A program made the translations under genes and the position numbers. This document shows, one piece after another, positions 17,547 through 26,194 of a DNA stretch of 50,716 nt. Source of the DNA: Acidobacteriota bacterium (GTDB lineage Bacteria; Acidobacteriota; Vicinamibacteria; Vicinamibacterales; CAVVIG01); contig JADZED010000077.1 of assembly GCA_020850715.1 (NCBI GenBank), positions 1-50,716 of the forward strand. The letters run 5' to 3'. The notes under the pieces are model-generated. The model was not told the DNA's origin. It did no database searches and saw nothing but the letters and a program-made list of their open reading frames with translations. Within the stretch, counting starts at the first letter, position 1. Every line of letters begins with the position of its first letter.

Positions 17547-19178
17547 GTGATCGAGTCTGTGCTTCGCCTTCCGGTCGACGTCCGCCGCTTTCCGTGGGTC
17601 CGGCGGCTCGCCGCGGACTATGCCTATGATTTCGGCGCGGTCGCGCCCTTCTTTTCTGGCGATCCGGCCGACCGTGCGGCGTGGGCTGCGGCGATCGATC
17701 GCACGCAGCGCCACGAGCGCCGGCGGCCCGAGATCGCCGGCGTGCTCGCGGCTCAGCAGGCGCGGCGCGCCGCGCCGCCGCCCGCCGTCGCCGCCGCCGC
17801 CGCGCTGGCCCGCCGCGACACGGTGGCGGTGGTCACGGGCCAGCAGGCCGGGCTCTTCGGCGGTCCGCTGTTCACGCTGCTGAAGGCGCTGACCGCGATC
17901 AAGCTCGCCGAGCGGGTCTCGCGCGATCACGGCGTGCCGTCGGTCGCGATCTTCTGGGTGGACGCCGAAGATCACGATTGGGACGAAGTGCGCGCCTGTT
18001 CGGTCTTCGACGGCGATCTGGCCGTCCGCACCGTCGCGCTTCCGGCGCGGCCCGGCGAACCGGGGCCGATCGCCCGCGTGCGGCTCGACGAGTCGGCCGC
18101 CGCCGCGATCGCCGAGCTCGAATCGATCCTGCCGGCCACCGAATTCCGCAGCGATCTGATCGAGCAGCTGCGCGGCGCCTATGCGCCAGGCGCGGGGATG
18201 GCCGACGCCTTCGGCCGGTGGCTCGAGCGGGTGCTCGGCGCCCGCGGCCTGGTCGTGTTCGACTCGTCGGATCCCGCGTCGAAGCCGCTGCTCGGCGATG
18301 TCTTCGCACGCGAGCTCTCGGCGCCGGGCCAGACCTCGCGCCTGGCCGCCCGCGCGGGCGCCGACCTGGTCGCGCGCGGCTATCACTCCCAGGTGCACGG
18401 GCAGGACGAGCAGCCCGCGCTCTTCCATCTCGAGTCCGGACGCCGCGCGATCCGGCGGCACGACGGCGAGCTCGTCGCCGGGGAGACGCGCTTCCGGCCG
18501 GAGGCCCTCGCGCGGGCGGCGCGCGAGGCGCCGGCGCTGTTCAGCCCGAACGTGCTGCTGCGACCGATCGCGCAGGACACGCTGTTTCCGACGGTGGCCT
18601 ACGTCGCCGGCCCGAGCGAGCTCGCCTATCTCGGCCAGCTGCGCGGAGTGTACGCGCACTTCGGCGTGCCGATGCCGCTGATGTACCCGCGCGCGAGCGC
18701 CACGCTGCTCGATTCGGGCGCACTGCGCTTCCTCGCGCGGTACGAGCTGCCGCTCGAGGCGCTGCAGGCCCGGGACGAGGCGGCGCTCAATACGCTGCTG
18801 CAGGCGCAGATCCCGCCGGCCGTCGAGGAGTCGTTCGATCGGGCGGGCCGGGCGCTCGAGGCCGAGCTGTCGGCAGTGGCGCGCGCGGCGGCGCTCGTCG
18901 ATCCCACGCTCGACGGGGCGGCGCAGTCCACGCTCGGCCGCATGCGCGACGAGCTGCACAGGCTGCACGGCAAGATGATCCACGCGGCGAAGCGCCGCGA
19001 CGAGACCCTCCGCCGGCAATTCAACCGCACGCGGGCGCAGGCATTCCCGGACGGGCACGCGCAGGAGCGCACCATCGGCTTCCTCTCGTTCCTCAATCAG
19101 TACGGCCCGGCGCTGCTGTCGCGGCTCGACGACGAGCTGCCGCTGGGTCTGGGCACCCATTGGGTCATCAGCGTCTAG
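17547..19178 (+). CDS. bshC: bacillithiol biosynthesis cysteine ligase BshC
   Basis: BshC is assigned to the last step of bacillithiol synthesis, adding cysteine to glucosaminyl-malate. The 543-aa product matches the family in length and motifs: FPWVRRLAADYAYDF at the N-terminus, VVTGQQAGLFGGPLFTLLK around residues 95-113, VAIFWVDAEDHDWDEV, LLRPIAQDTLFPTVAYVAGPSE and a C-terminal coiled-coil stretch. The start is GTG at 17547, with another in-frame GTG four codons later. It is divergent from the pseudokinase-carAB operon across 54 bases and followed by a PBP gene after 47 bases. No bshA or bshB gene is in the window. Confidence 0.93.
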   Translation: MIESVLRLPVDVRRFPWVRRLAADYAYDFGAVAPFFSGDPADRAAWAAAIDRTQRHERRRPEIAGVLAAQQARRAAPPPAVAAAAALARRDTVAVVTGQQAGLFGGPLFTLLKALTAIKLAERVSRDHGVPSVAIFWVDAEDHDWDEVRACSVFDGDLAVRTVALPARPGEPGPIARVRLDESAAAAIAELESILPATEFRSDLIEQLRGAYAPGAGMADAFGRWLERVLGARGLVVFDSSDPASKPLLGDVFARELSAPGQTSRLAARAGADLVARGYHSQVHGQDEQPALFHLESGRRAIRRHDGELVAGETRFRPEALARAAREAPALFSPNVLLRPIAQDTLFPTVAYVAGPSELAYLGQLRGVYAHFGVPMPLMYPRASATLLDSGALRFLARYELPLEALQARDEAALNTLLQAQIPPAVEESFDRAGRALEAELSAVARAAALVDPTLDGAAQSTLGRMRDELHRLHGKMIHAAKRRDETLRRQFNRTRAQAFPDGHAQERTIGFLSFLNQYGPALLSRLDDELPLGLGTHWVISV

Positions 19179-19225
19179 CGCGCGCCGCGCGCGGGCGGAC
19201 GCGGGCGCTCTGGCGTCGCCGGTGG

Positions 19226-21556
19226 GTGCGGCTGACCGCGGCCGCGCTCGCCGTGCCGGCGATCGTCCTCTCGTTCGCGGCCGGCTACTCCTACATCCGC
19301 TTCGCCCGCCTGCTCGACGAGCGGCTGCACGGCGAGCGCGTCCGCGCCCTGCCGCGCGTGTTCGCGCGGCCGCTCGAGCTGCGCCGCGGCCAGGCGATGA
19401 CCGAGCCGCAGCTGGTGGACCGCCTCAACGATCTCGGCTACGCGCAGCGGCCGACGCTCGTCCGGCCGGGCGAGTTCACGATCGAGACCGGCGCCGTGGC
19501 AATCTACGCGCGCGGCGACGCGTTCAAGGATCGCGTGGTGCGCGTGGTCTTCCAGAAGCCGGCGCCGCCGGCCCGCGCCGGCCGGCGCGCCCCGCCCCGT
19601 CCCCCGCGGCCCCGGCCGGCAGATCGGGTCGAACAGCTGGAACTCGGCACGCGGTCCGTCGCACGGGTGCAGCTCGACGCGCCGCTGCTCACCTCGCTGA
19701 ACGGCGGCGGCGAGCGCGAGAAGCGCCGCAGCGTCGAGCTGTCGGCGATCCCGCCGCGCGTGGTGCAGGCCGTGCTGGCGATCGAGGACCGCCGCTTCTA
19801 CGACCACCCGGGGTTCGATCCCATCGGCATCGCGGGCGCGATCGTGCGCAACCTGAGCGGCCGCAACGCCTACACGGCCGGCGCCAGCACGATCACGCAG
19901 CAGGTGGCGCGCAACGTCTTCCTGCCGCAGCTGTTCCCCGGCATGACCCTTCAGGAGGCGCGGCAGAAGTCATGGCGCCGGAAAGCCATCGAGATCTGGG
20001 TGTCGATCGTCCTGACGCAGCGTGCGTCGAAGGACGAAATCCTGGCGATGTACCTGAACGACATGACGCTCGGCCAGCGCGGATCGTTCGGCGTCGTCGG
20101 GGTCGCGGAGGCGGCGCGCCTGTTCTTCGGCAAGGACGTCAGCAACGTCACGCTCGCCGAAGCGGCGACCATCGCGGGCGTCCTTCAGTCTCCGTCGGCG
20201 CTCTCCCCCTTCACCAACCCCGAGCGCTGCCGCGAGCGGCGCAACGTCGTGTTGTACGCGATGGTCGACGCCGGCTATCTCGACCAGGCGGCCGCCGACG
20301 CCGCGGCCGGCGAGCCGCTCGTGGTCGAGCAGCGGGCGCTCGACGCGGAGGCGCCCTACTTCGTCGACTACGTGGGCCAGTCGCTGGCCGCCCTCTATCC
20401 GGGGCTGACCACGACGGCCAGCGGCGCGGTCGACGTGTACACCACGCTCGACCTGCACCTGCAGCGTCTGGCGCAGGATGCCGTCCGCGACGGCCTGGCG
20501 GGGGTCGATCGGCTGCTCGCGCGCCGCAAGCGCAAGGGGCGCGCGGAGGCGGCCCTCATCGCCGTCGATCCGGCCAGCGGCGAGATCCTGGCGCTGGTCG
20601 GCGGCCGCTCGTACAACCAGTCGCAGTTCGATCGCGCGGTCGCGGCCAGGCGCCAGCCGGGCTCGGTGTTCAAGCCGTTCGTCTTCCTGACGGCGTTCGA
20701 GCGGGCCGCCGACGAGGGGCGCACCGATCTGACGCCGGCGTCGATCGTCCGCGACGAACCGGAGACCTTCACCTTCAACGACCAGCCGTGGACCCCAGAG
20801 AACTACGAAGGCGAATACGACGGACCGATCACGTTCCGCCGGGCGCTCGCGCACTCGCGGAATCTCGCCACCATCCATGCGGCCGAGGCCGCCGGCTACG
20901 ATCGCGTGGCCGATCTGTGGAAGCGCCTCGGCGTCGGGACGCCGCCCAGGCCGTACCCGTCGATCGCGCTCGGCGTGTTCGAGGCGACGCCGCTCGAAAT
21001 CGCCGCCGCCTACACCATCTTCCCCAATGGCGGCGAACAGCGCCCGCTCCGGAACATTCTCGCGATCACCAGGGGCGGAACGCCGGTGGCGCTCGCGAAG
21101 GCGCCCAAGCCGGCGCGCATCGCGCGTCCGGCCACGACGTTCCTGGTCACCAACATGATGCGGAGCGTGCTGAACGAGGGCACGGCCGCCGGCGCCCGCA
21201 GCGCCGGATTCGCGCTCGACGCCGCCGGCAAGACCGGCACCACCAACGACCTGCGCGACGCGTGGTTTGCCGGCTTCACGCCGGATCTGCTGACGGTGGT
21301 CTGGGTCGGATACGACGACAACCAGACGCTGGGCCTTTCGGGCGCGGGCGCGGCGCTGCCGATCTGGACCCAGTTCATGAAGGCCGCGCTCGCCGGACGG
21401 CCGAGCCTCCCGTTCGAGGCGCCCGACGGCGTCACCTTCGCCGATATCGATCCCGACACCGGCAAGCTCGCGGCGCCCGGGTGCCCGCGCGTGCTGCGCG
21501 AATCGTTCGCGGCGGGCACCGAGCCGGTCGAGGTGTGCGAGCTGCACCGGTTCTGA
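19226..21556 (+). CDS. bifunctional penicillin-binding protein, PBP1b-like
   Basis: A 776-aa class A PBP that polymerises glycan strands and cross-links peptides in the periplasm. There is one N-terminal transmembrane helix (about 3-22), then a PBP1b-type UB2H-like region (LELRRGQAMTEPQLVDRL, RPGEFTIETGAVAIY) with an Arg/Pro-rich insert around residues 112-132. The glycosyltransferase domain has catalytic Glu in AIEDRRFYDHPG (about 187) and ASTITQQVARN. The transpeptidase domain has SVFK (Ser about 480), SRN and KTGT (about 668). No ATG precedes the helix; the GTG at 19226 is the best start. All catalytic motifs are intact. It follows bshC by 47 bases. Confidence 0.93.
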   Translation: MRLTAAALAVPAIVLSFAAGYSYIRFARLLDERLHGERVRALPRVFARPLELRRGQAMTEPQLVDRLNDLGYAQRPTLVRPGEFTIETGAVAIYARGDAFKDRVVRVVFQKPAPPARAGRRAPPRPPRPRPADRVEQLELGTRSVARVQLDAPLLTSLNGGGEREKRRSVELSAIPPRVVQAVLAIEDRRFYDHPGFDPIGIAGAIVRNLSGRNAYTAGASTITQQVARNVFLPQLFPGMTLQEARQKSWRRKAIEIWVSIVLTQRASKDEILAMYLNDMTLGQRGSFGVVGVAEAARLFFGKDVSNVTLAEAATIAGVLQSPSALSPFTNPERCRERRNVVLYAMVDAGYLDQAAADAAAGEPLVVEQRALDAEAPYFVDYVGQSLAALYPGLTTTASGAVDVYTTLDLHLQRLAQDAVRDGLAGVDRLLARRKRKGRAEAALIAVDPASGEILALVGGRSYNQSQFDRAVAARRQPGSVFKPFVFLTAFERAADEGRTDLTPASIVRDEPETFTFNDQPWTPENYEGEYDGPITFRRALAHSRNLATIHAAEAAGYDRVADLWKRLGVGTPPRPYPSIALGVFEATPLEIAAAYTIFPNGGEQRPLRNILAITRGGTPVALAKAPKPARIARPATTFLVTNMMRSVLNEGTAAGARSAGFALDAAGKTGTTNDLRDAWFAGFTPDLLTVVWVGYDDNQTLGLSGAGAALPIWTQFMKAALAGRPSLPFEAPDGVTFADIDPDTGKLAAPGCPRVLRESFAAGTEPVEVCELHRF

Positions 21557-21696
21557 GTCCCGGCGCCTGCGGCGGCACGACGCCGCGGCCCCGACGCAAC
21601 CTCGCGCGCGCATGGCCCCGCCCCGGCCGATCCCGCTTCCTCATGCCCCGGCGCCCGGCGCGGCCGAGCCCCTCGGCCCGCCGGCGGGAGGTCGCC

Positions 21697-21702
21697 TATA
21701 AT
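21697..21702 (+). promoter_or_regulatory. consensus -10 hexamer before the xdhC-like gene
   Basis: A perfect TATAAT lies 12 bases before the ATG at 21715, giving a predicted leader of only about six bases and no Shine-Dalgarno. No -35 match is evident. The preceding bases from 21557 contain nothing else recognisable. Confidence 0.5.
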
Positions 21703-21714
21703 CGGTCGCATCAG

Positions 21715-22539
21715 ATGAACCAGGAGGTCTTCGCGGCGGTGGCGGCGGCCCTCGAGCGCGGCGAGCCGGCGGCACTCGTGACGATCGTCTCGACCACCGG
21801 CTCGACGCCACAGCGCGTCGGCGCCAAGATGCTCGTCTTCGGCGACGGCCGGCTCGTGGGCACGATCGGCGGCGGCTGCTACGAGCACGATGCCTTCTGG
21901 AAGGCGCGCGAGGCGATCGACACGCGGCGCCCCCGGCTGATGCGCTACGAGCTGTCCGACGACTTCGCCCAGGAGAGCGGCCTCATCTGCGGCGGCCCGA
22001 TGGAGGTCTACATCGAGCCGATCGAGCCGTCGCCCGACCTGTACATCGTCGGCGCCGGCCACGTCGGCTTCCATCTGGCGCGATTCGCCGGCGGCACGGG
22101 GTTCCGCGTCCACGTCGTGGACGATCGCGAGAAGTTCGCCAACGCCGAGCGCTTTCCCGATGCCGTCGAGGTCGTCGCCGACGACATCCCGGCGTGGATC
22201 GCCCGCACGAGGCTGCCACCGCACGCCTACGCCGTCATCGTCACGCGCGGCCACACCAACGATCTGGAGGCGCTGCGCGCGCTCGCGCCGCGCGAGCTGC
22301 GCTATCTCGGCCTGATCGGGAGCCGCGCCAAAGTGGCGCGCATCTTCGAGGCGCTGGCGCACGACGGGATCGCGCCGGCGGCGCTCGAGCGCGTCCATGC
22401 GCCGATCGGCCTGGATCTCGGCGCGGTGACCCCGCAGGAGATCGCCGTGGCCATCCTCGCCGAGCTGATCGCGGTCAAGCACGGCAGAACGCACATCTCG
22501 CCGATGCAGTGGCGCCCGCCGGCCGCGGCGCCGGCGTGA
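21715..22539 (+). CDS. XdhC/CoxI family protein
   Basis: A 274-aa protein of the XdhC/CoxI family, whose members bind molybdenum cofactor and help insert it, with its sulfur, into xanthine-dehydrogenase-like enzymes. The N-terminal XdhC_CoxI domain shows VSTTGSTPQRVGAKMLV, GTIGGGCYEHD and GLICGGPMEVYIEP, including the cysteine in CGG. The C-terminal Rossmann domain has YIVGAGHVGFHLA, VVDDREKFAN, VIVTRGHTND and YLGLIGSRAKV. No molybdenum hydroxylase subunits are nearby, so the client enzyme is unknown. A -10 TATAAT lies 12 bases upstream of the ATG. Confidence 0.88.
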   Translation: MNQEVFAAVAAALERGEPAALVTIVSTTGSTPQRVGAKMLVFGDGRLVGTIGGGCYEHDAFWKAREAIDTRRPRLMRYELSDDFAQESGLICGGPMEVYIEPIEPSPDLYIVGAGHVGFHLARFAGGTGFRVHVVDDREKFANAERFPDAVEVVADDIPAWIARTRLPPHAYAVIVTRGHTNDLEALRALAPRELRYLGLIGSRAKVARIFEALAHDGIAPAALERVHAPIGLDLGAVTPQEIAVAILAELIAVKHGRTHISPMQWRPPAAAPA

Positions 22540-22596
22540 ACGGCCCCGCGGCCGCAACCCTCGCCGGCCGGGGGCTTTAGCCGTGCGCCGGTAGTG

Positions 22597-22602
22597 TATA
22601 CT
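22597..22602 (+). promoter_or_regulatory. -10-like hexamer of the hrcA operon
   Basis: TATACT lies 31 bases before the hrcA ATG. Transcription should start near 22609, inside the left arm of the CIRCE-like inverted repeat that follows. The -35 region is poor. Confidence 0.55.
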
Positions 22603-22604
22603 TT

Positions 22605-22631
22605 CTGGCAATCACACCATCAGACTGCCAG
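22605..22631 (+). promoter_or_regulatory. CIRCE-like operator for HrcA
   Basis: An inverted repeat with the exact CIRCE geometry: a 9-base left arm CTGGCAATC, a 9-base spacer, and a 9-base right arm GACTGCCAG. The arms are complementary except at one position. Each arm matches the canonical TTAGCACTC/GAGTGCTAA at six of nine positions. It sits between the -10 hexamer and the hrcA start codon, covering the predicted transcription start, which is the expected position for HrcA autoregulation. The identification rests on geometry plus location. Confidence 0.65.
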
Positions 22632-22633
22632 CC

Positions 22634-23665
22634 ATGCTTGTCCCCGAACGTTCGCGCCGCGTCCTTGCCGCGCTGGTGCGCGAGTACATCGCCACGGGCG
22701 AGCCGGTCCCTTCGTCGCTGCTGGTGACGGCGGCGGGCCTCGGCGTCTCGTCGGCGACGGTGCGCAACGTCCTCGCGCAGCTCGAGCTCGAGGGCTTCGT
22801 GCAGCAGCCGCACACCTCGGCCGGGCGCGTCCCGACCGACCGCGGGTACCGCTTCTACGTGGATCTGCTGCTGGAGTCGAAGCGATCGACGCGCGCGGCC
22901 GATGCGGTCGAGGCACGGCTGCGGCGCGAGGCCAGCGCCGCATTCATCGACGCGGTGCTGCCGCAGGTGTCGCACGTGCTGTCGCAGGCCTCGCGCAGTG
23001 TCGGCTTTGCCGTCGGCCCGGCCTACGCCGAAGCGGTGTTCGAACGGGTGGAGTTCGTGCCGCTGAGTGCGGCGCGCGTGCTGGTCGTGATCGTCGCCCG
23101 CGGCGGGCACGTCATCCAGAAGGCCGTCGACTCCGGTGAAACGCTCGATGCCGCCGATCTCCGCCAGGCGTCGAACTATCTCAACGCCGAGTTCTCCGGC
23201 CTGCCGCTGAGCCGCGCGCGCCAGGCGGTGCTCGAGCGGATGAACGAGGAGCGCCTGCTCTACGATGAGCTGGCCGCGCGCGCCGTGCGTCTCGCCTCGA
23301 CCACCTTCGCGATGCTGCCCGACAAGGACATCTTCATCGAGGGCGCGTCGGCGCTGCTCGGCGGCGCCCAGGGCCTGACGCTGGGTACGCTCCAGGCGCT
23401 GGTCGAGATGATCGAGGAAAAACAGCGCCTCCTGCGGCTGCTCAGCGAATACATCGATGGTCCGGGTCTGACGGTCGTCATCGGCGCCGAACATCCGGAT
23501 CCGAACCTGCATTCGTTCAGCCTGATCGCGAGCACGTACGAGAACGACGGCGGTATCGGCACCGTCGGCGTCATCGGCCCGACGCGCATGCGCTACTCGC
23601 GCGCGATCAACGTCGTCGACGGTGCGGCCCAGGCCGTCTCGCGCATGCTGCGCGATCCCAACTGA
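22634..23665 (+). CDS. hrcA: heat-inducible transcription repressor HrcA
   Basis: HrcA represses chaperone genes by binding CIRCE and is itself controlled by GroEL availability. The 343-aa product has the N-terminal winged-helix part (RRVLAALVREYIATGEPVPSSLLV, then SSATVRNVLAQLELEGFVQQPHTSAGRVPTD, a strong family signature). The GAF-like and insert domains follow, ending with GTVGVIGPTRMRYSRAI. Length is typical. A CIRCE-like repeat lies immediately upstream, between the -10 and the ATG. grpE follows after 11 bases. The start fits the family; there is no strong Shine-Dalgarno. Confidence 0.96.
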   Translation: MLVPERSRRVLAALVREYIATGEPVPSSLLVTAAGLGVSSATVRNVLAQLELEGFVQQPHTSAGRVPTDRGYRFYVDLLLESKRSTRAADAVEARLRREASAAFIDAVLPQVSHVLSQASRSVGFAVGPAYAEAVFERVEFVPLSAARVLVVIVARGGHVIQKAVDSGETLDAADLRQASNYLNAEFSGLPLSRARQAVLERMNEERLLYDELAARAVRLASTTFAMLPDKDIFIEGASALLGGAQGLTLGTLQALVEMIEEKQRLLRLLSEYIDGPGLTVVIGAEHPDPNLHSFSLIASTYENDGGIGTVGVIGPTRMRYSRAINVVDGAAQAVSRMLRDPN

Positions 23666-23676
23666 GAGTGTGTGCC

Positions 23677-24201
23677 ATGGCTACCGATCACCCATCCACG
23701 CCGGCCCAGACTGCCCCGGACGCCGACGTGCGCGAGCCCGCGCTGCCTGAAGCGCCGCTGGTCGCCGAGCTCAAGCGTGAGCGCGACGATCTCCAGGACC
23801 GCTTCCTGCGCAAGGCCGCCGAGTTCGAGAACTACCGGCGCCGCGTCGAGCGGGAGCGGCGGGAGCAGGCCGACCAGACGGTTCTCGGGCTGCTCGAAGA
23901 GCTGCTCACCGTGCTGGACGACTTCGACCTCGCCTTGAACGTCGAGCACGGTCCGGCCGAGAGCGCGTACCGCAAGGGCATCGAACTGATTCATGCCAAG
24001 CTGCACGACGTGCTGCGCAAGTACGGCGTGGCGGGCTTCGACGCGCTTGGCGCCGATTTCGACCCGAACCGGCACGAGGCCGTCATGTACGAGGCCGGAT
24101 CCGGCCGCCGAGACGGCGAGGTGATCGAGGAGCTCCGGCGCGGCTACATGCTCGGCGATCGGCTGCTGCGTCCCGCCATGGTCAAGGTGGCGAAGGCGTG
24201 A
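23677..24201 (+). CDS. grpE: nucleotide exchange factor GrpE
   Basis: GrpE releases ADP from DnaK. The 174-aa product has an acidic, disordered N-terminus, a long coiled-coil (about residues 28-70, with [18 protein letters not shown]) and a C-terminal beta domain with [20 protein letters not shown] and [20 protein letters not shown], the family signature. The ATG at 23677 was chosen, with GAGAG about eight bases upstream; an in-frame GTG lies nine bases earlier. Its stop overlaps the dnaJ GTG by four bases. dnaK is not between grpE and dnaJ. Confidence 0.95.
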   Translation: MATDHPSTPAQTAPDADVREPALPEAPLVAELKRERDDLQDRFLRKAAEFENYRRRVERERREQADQTVLGLLEELLTVLDDFDLALNVEHGPAESAYRKGIELIHAKLHDVLRKYGVAGFDALGADFDPNRHEAVMYEAGSGRRDGEVIEELRRGYMLGDRLLRPAMVKVAKA

Positions 24202-25346
24202 GCCGGCGCGACTACTACGAGGTGCTCGGCGTGGCGCGCGACGCCAGCGACGCCGACATCAAGAGCGCGTATCGCAGGCTGGCGATGCAGAACCACCCGG
24301 ACCGCAATCCGGGCGACCATGCCGCCGAGGAGCGCTTCAAAGAGGGCGCCGAGGCGTACGCCGTGCTTGCCGACGCGAACAAGCGGAGCCTGTACGACCG
24401 GTTCGGCCACGCCGGCGTCGGGAACGGCGCCGGCGCCGGTGGCTTCGATCCGAGCGTCTTCACCGGCTTCGAGGACATTCTCGGCGGTCTCGGCGACATC
24501 TTCGGCTTCGGCGACCTCTTCGGCGGCGGCCGCCGGCGCGGCGGACCCCAGCGCGGGGCCGACCTGCGCTACGACCTCGAAATCGCGTTCGAGGAGGCGG
24601 CGCACGGTGCCGAGCCGACGATCCAGATCCCGCGCGAGGAAAACTGCGAGGCCTGCAGCGGCTCGGGCGCGGCGCCCGGTACCGCGCCCGTCGCGTGCCG
24701 GCAGTGCCGCGGCCAGGGCCAGGTGCGCGCCCAGCATGGCTTCCTGACCGTGGCGCGCACCTGCCCGGCGTGCCGCGGAACCGGCCGCACGATCGAAAAA
24801 CCCTGTCAGGCCTGCCGCGGCGCCGGCCGGGTCACGCGCGAGCGCCAGATCACCGTGAAGATCCCGCCGGGCATCGCCACCGGCCAGCAGCTTCGCCTCC
24901 AGAACGAGGGCGAGGCCGGCGCCGCCGGCGGCCCGCCCGGCCACCTCTACGTCGTCGTCCACGTGCGCGAGCACGAGTTCTTCCGCCGCGAGGGGATGAA
25001 CCTGTTCTGCGAAATCGCGGTGAACTTCACGACGCTGGCGCTCGGCGGCGAGATCCAGGTCCCCACGCTCGACGGCACCGAGAAGGTGAAGGTGCCCGAA
25101 GGCACCCAGACTGGCACCACGCTGCGGCTGCGCGGCAAGGGAATGCCCGAAGTCGGCGGCCGCGGCCGCGGCGACATCCTCGCGACGGTGCAGGGGGCGA
25201 CACCCAAGAAGCTCACGCGCGACCAGCGGCGCCTGCTCGAGCAGCTCGCGGCGCTGCTGCCGCAGGAGAAGTTCGAGCCGCGCGCGCCCGGCGAGGGAGA
25301 GGACGATCGCAACCTCTTCGACCGCGTGAAAGACATGTTCGGGTGA
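24198..25346 (+). CDS. dnaJ: chaperone DnaJ (type I Hsp40)
   Basis: DnaJ stimulates DnaK ATPase and delivers substrates. The 382-aa product has a J domain with HPD at 33-35, a Gly/Phe-rich segment (about 73-112), and four CxxCxGxG-type zinc repeats between about 150 and 210 ([32 protein letters not shown]). The C-terminal substrate-binding domain is complete ([20 protein letters not shown], then [11 protein letters not shown]). The start is GTG overlapping the grpE stop as GTGA, and the stop overlaps the prmA GTG in the same way, so the three are translationally coupled. Confidence 0.97.
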   Translation: MSRRDYYEVLGVARDASDADIKSAYRRLAMQNHPDRNPGDHAAEERFKEGAEAYAVLADANKRSLYDRFGHAGVGNGAGAGGFDPSVFTGFEDILGGLGDIFGFGDLFGGGRRRGGPQRGADLRYDLEIAFEEAAHGAEPTIQIPREENCEACSGSGAAPGTAPVACRQCRGQGQVRAQHGFLTVARTCPACRGTGRTIEKPCQACRGAGRVTRERQITVKIPPGIATGQQLRLQNEGEAGAAGGPPGHLYVVVHVREHEFFRREGMNLFCEIAVNFTTLALGGEIQVPTLDGTEKVKVPEGTQTGTTLRLRGKGMPEVGGRGRGDILATVQGATPKKLTRDQRRLLEQLAALLPQEKFEPRAPGEGEDDRNLFDRVKDMFG

Positions 25347-26194
25347 GAGCCTACCCGGCGCTCGACGTCGACTCGACCTCCGACCTGCTGCTCGCGCTCG
25401 TGGACGACTGCGCTCCCACGGCCGCCGAGCTGCGCGGCGAGACGACGCGGCTCTTCTTCCTCGCCACCGCCGCACGCGACGCCGCGGCACGGGCGCTGCA
25501 CGCCGCCGGCTACGACACGCGCCGCCTGGACGTGGACGACGAGGACTGGGCACGGCGATCCCAGGAGAGTCTCGAACCGGTCACGGCCGGCCGGATCACG
25601 ATCGTGGCGCCCTGGCACCAGGCACCGGACGCACCGGCCGACGGCGCGCTCGTCGTCACCATCCTGCCGTCGATGGGCTTCGGCACCGGACACCACGAGA
25701 CCACGCGCCTGTGTCTGCTGGCCCTGCAGCAGATCGACTGCCGGGGCGCCGAGGCCCTGGACATCGGCACGGGATCTGGCATCCTCGCGATTGCCGCCGA
25801 CCGCCTCGGCGCGGCCTCCTCGCTCGGCGTCGATCACGACGAGGACGCGATCCGGTCCGCCCGCGCCAACCTCGCGTTGAACCCGCTCGCGGTCCATACC
25901 GACCTCCGCCGGCTCGACCTCACGCGGGCCGCGCTGCCAGCCGCCGATCTCGTGACGGCGAATCTCACCGGTGCCCTGCTCGTCCGCAACGCCGGCCGCC
26001 TGCTCGGCACCCTGCGGCCGGGCGCAACGCTGATCCTGAGCGGCGTGCTGGCGGAGGAGGCGTGCGAGGTGCGGGCCGCATTCGCCCCTCTGCAACCGGT
26101 GCGCGAGGACCGCCTGGGCGAGTGGGCCGCCCTGACGCTGCAGCATCAGGACCCTGGAATCAGAGATCGTTCCAGAGGAACTGCAGCACGCTGA
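25343..26194 (+). CDS. prmA: ribosomal protein L11 methyltransferase
   Basis: PrmA methylates ribosomal protein L11 using S-adenosylmethionine. The 283-aa product carries the diagnostic [14 protein letters not shown] segment (about residues 113-126), motif [16 protein letters not shown], the acidic GVDHDEDAI strand and the catalytic-region motif [12 protein letters not shown], where N-[IL] is typical. The start is a GTG overlapping the dnaJ stop (GTGA). Its 3' end overlaps the end of rsmE on the other strand by 35 bases. The dnaJ-prmA-rsmE neighbourhood is conserved in many bacteria, which supports the call. Confidence 0.93.
   Translation: MRAYPALDVDSTSDLLLALVDDCAPTAAELRGETTRLFFLATAARDAAARALHAAGYDTRRLDVDDEDWARRSQESLEPVTAGRITIVAPWHQAPDAPADGALVVTILPSMGFGTGHHETTRLCLLALQQIDCRGAEALDIGTGSGILAIAADRLGAASSLGVDHDEDAIRSARANLALNPLAVHTDLRRLDLTRAALPAADLVTANLTGALLVRNAGRLLGTLRPGATLILSGVLAEEACEVRAAFAPLQPVREDRLGEWAALTLQHQDPGIRDRSRGTAAR

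Noticed and set aside
15354..19160. Upstream extension of the first pseudokinase frame through bshC antisense (1268 codons)
   Set aside because: Residues before the ATG at 17492 are antisense to bshC and have no kinase homology; the kinase-like domain starts near residue 24 of the shorter form.
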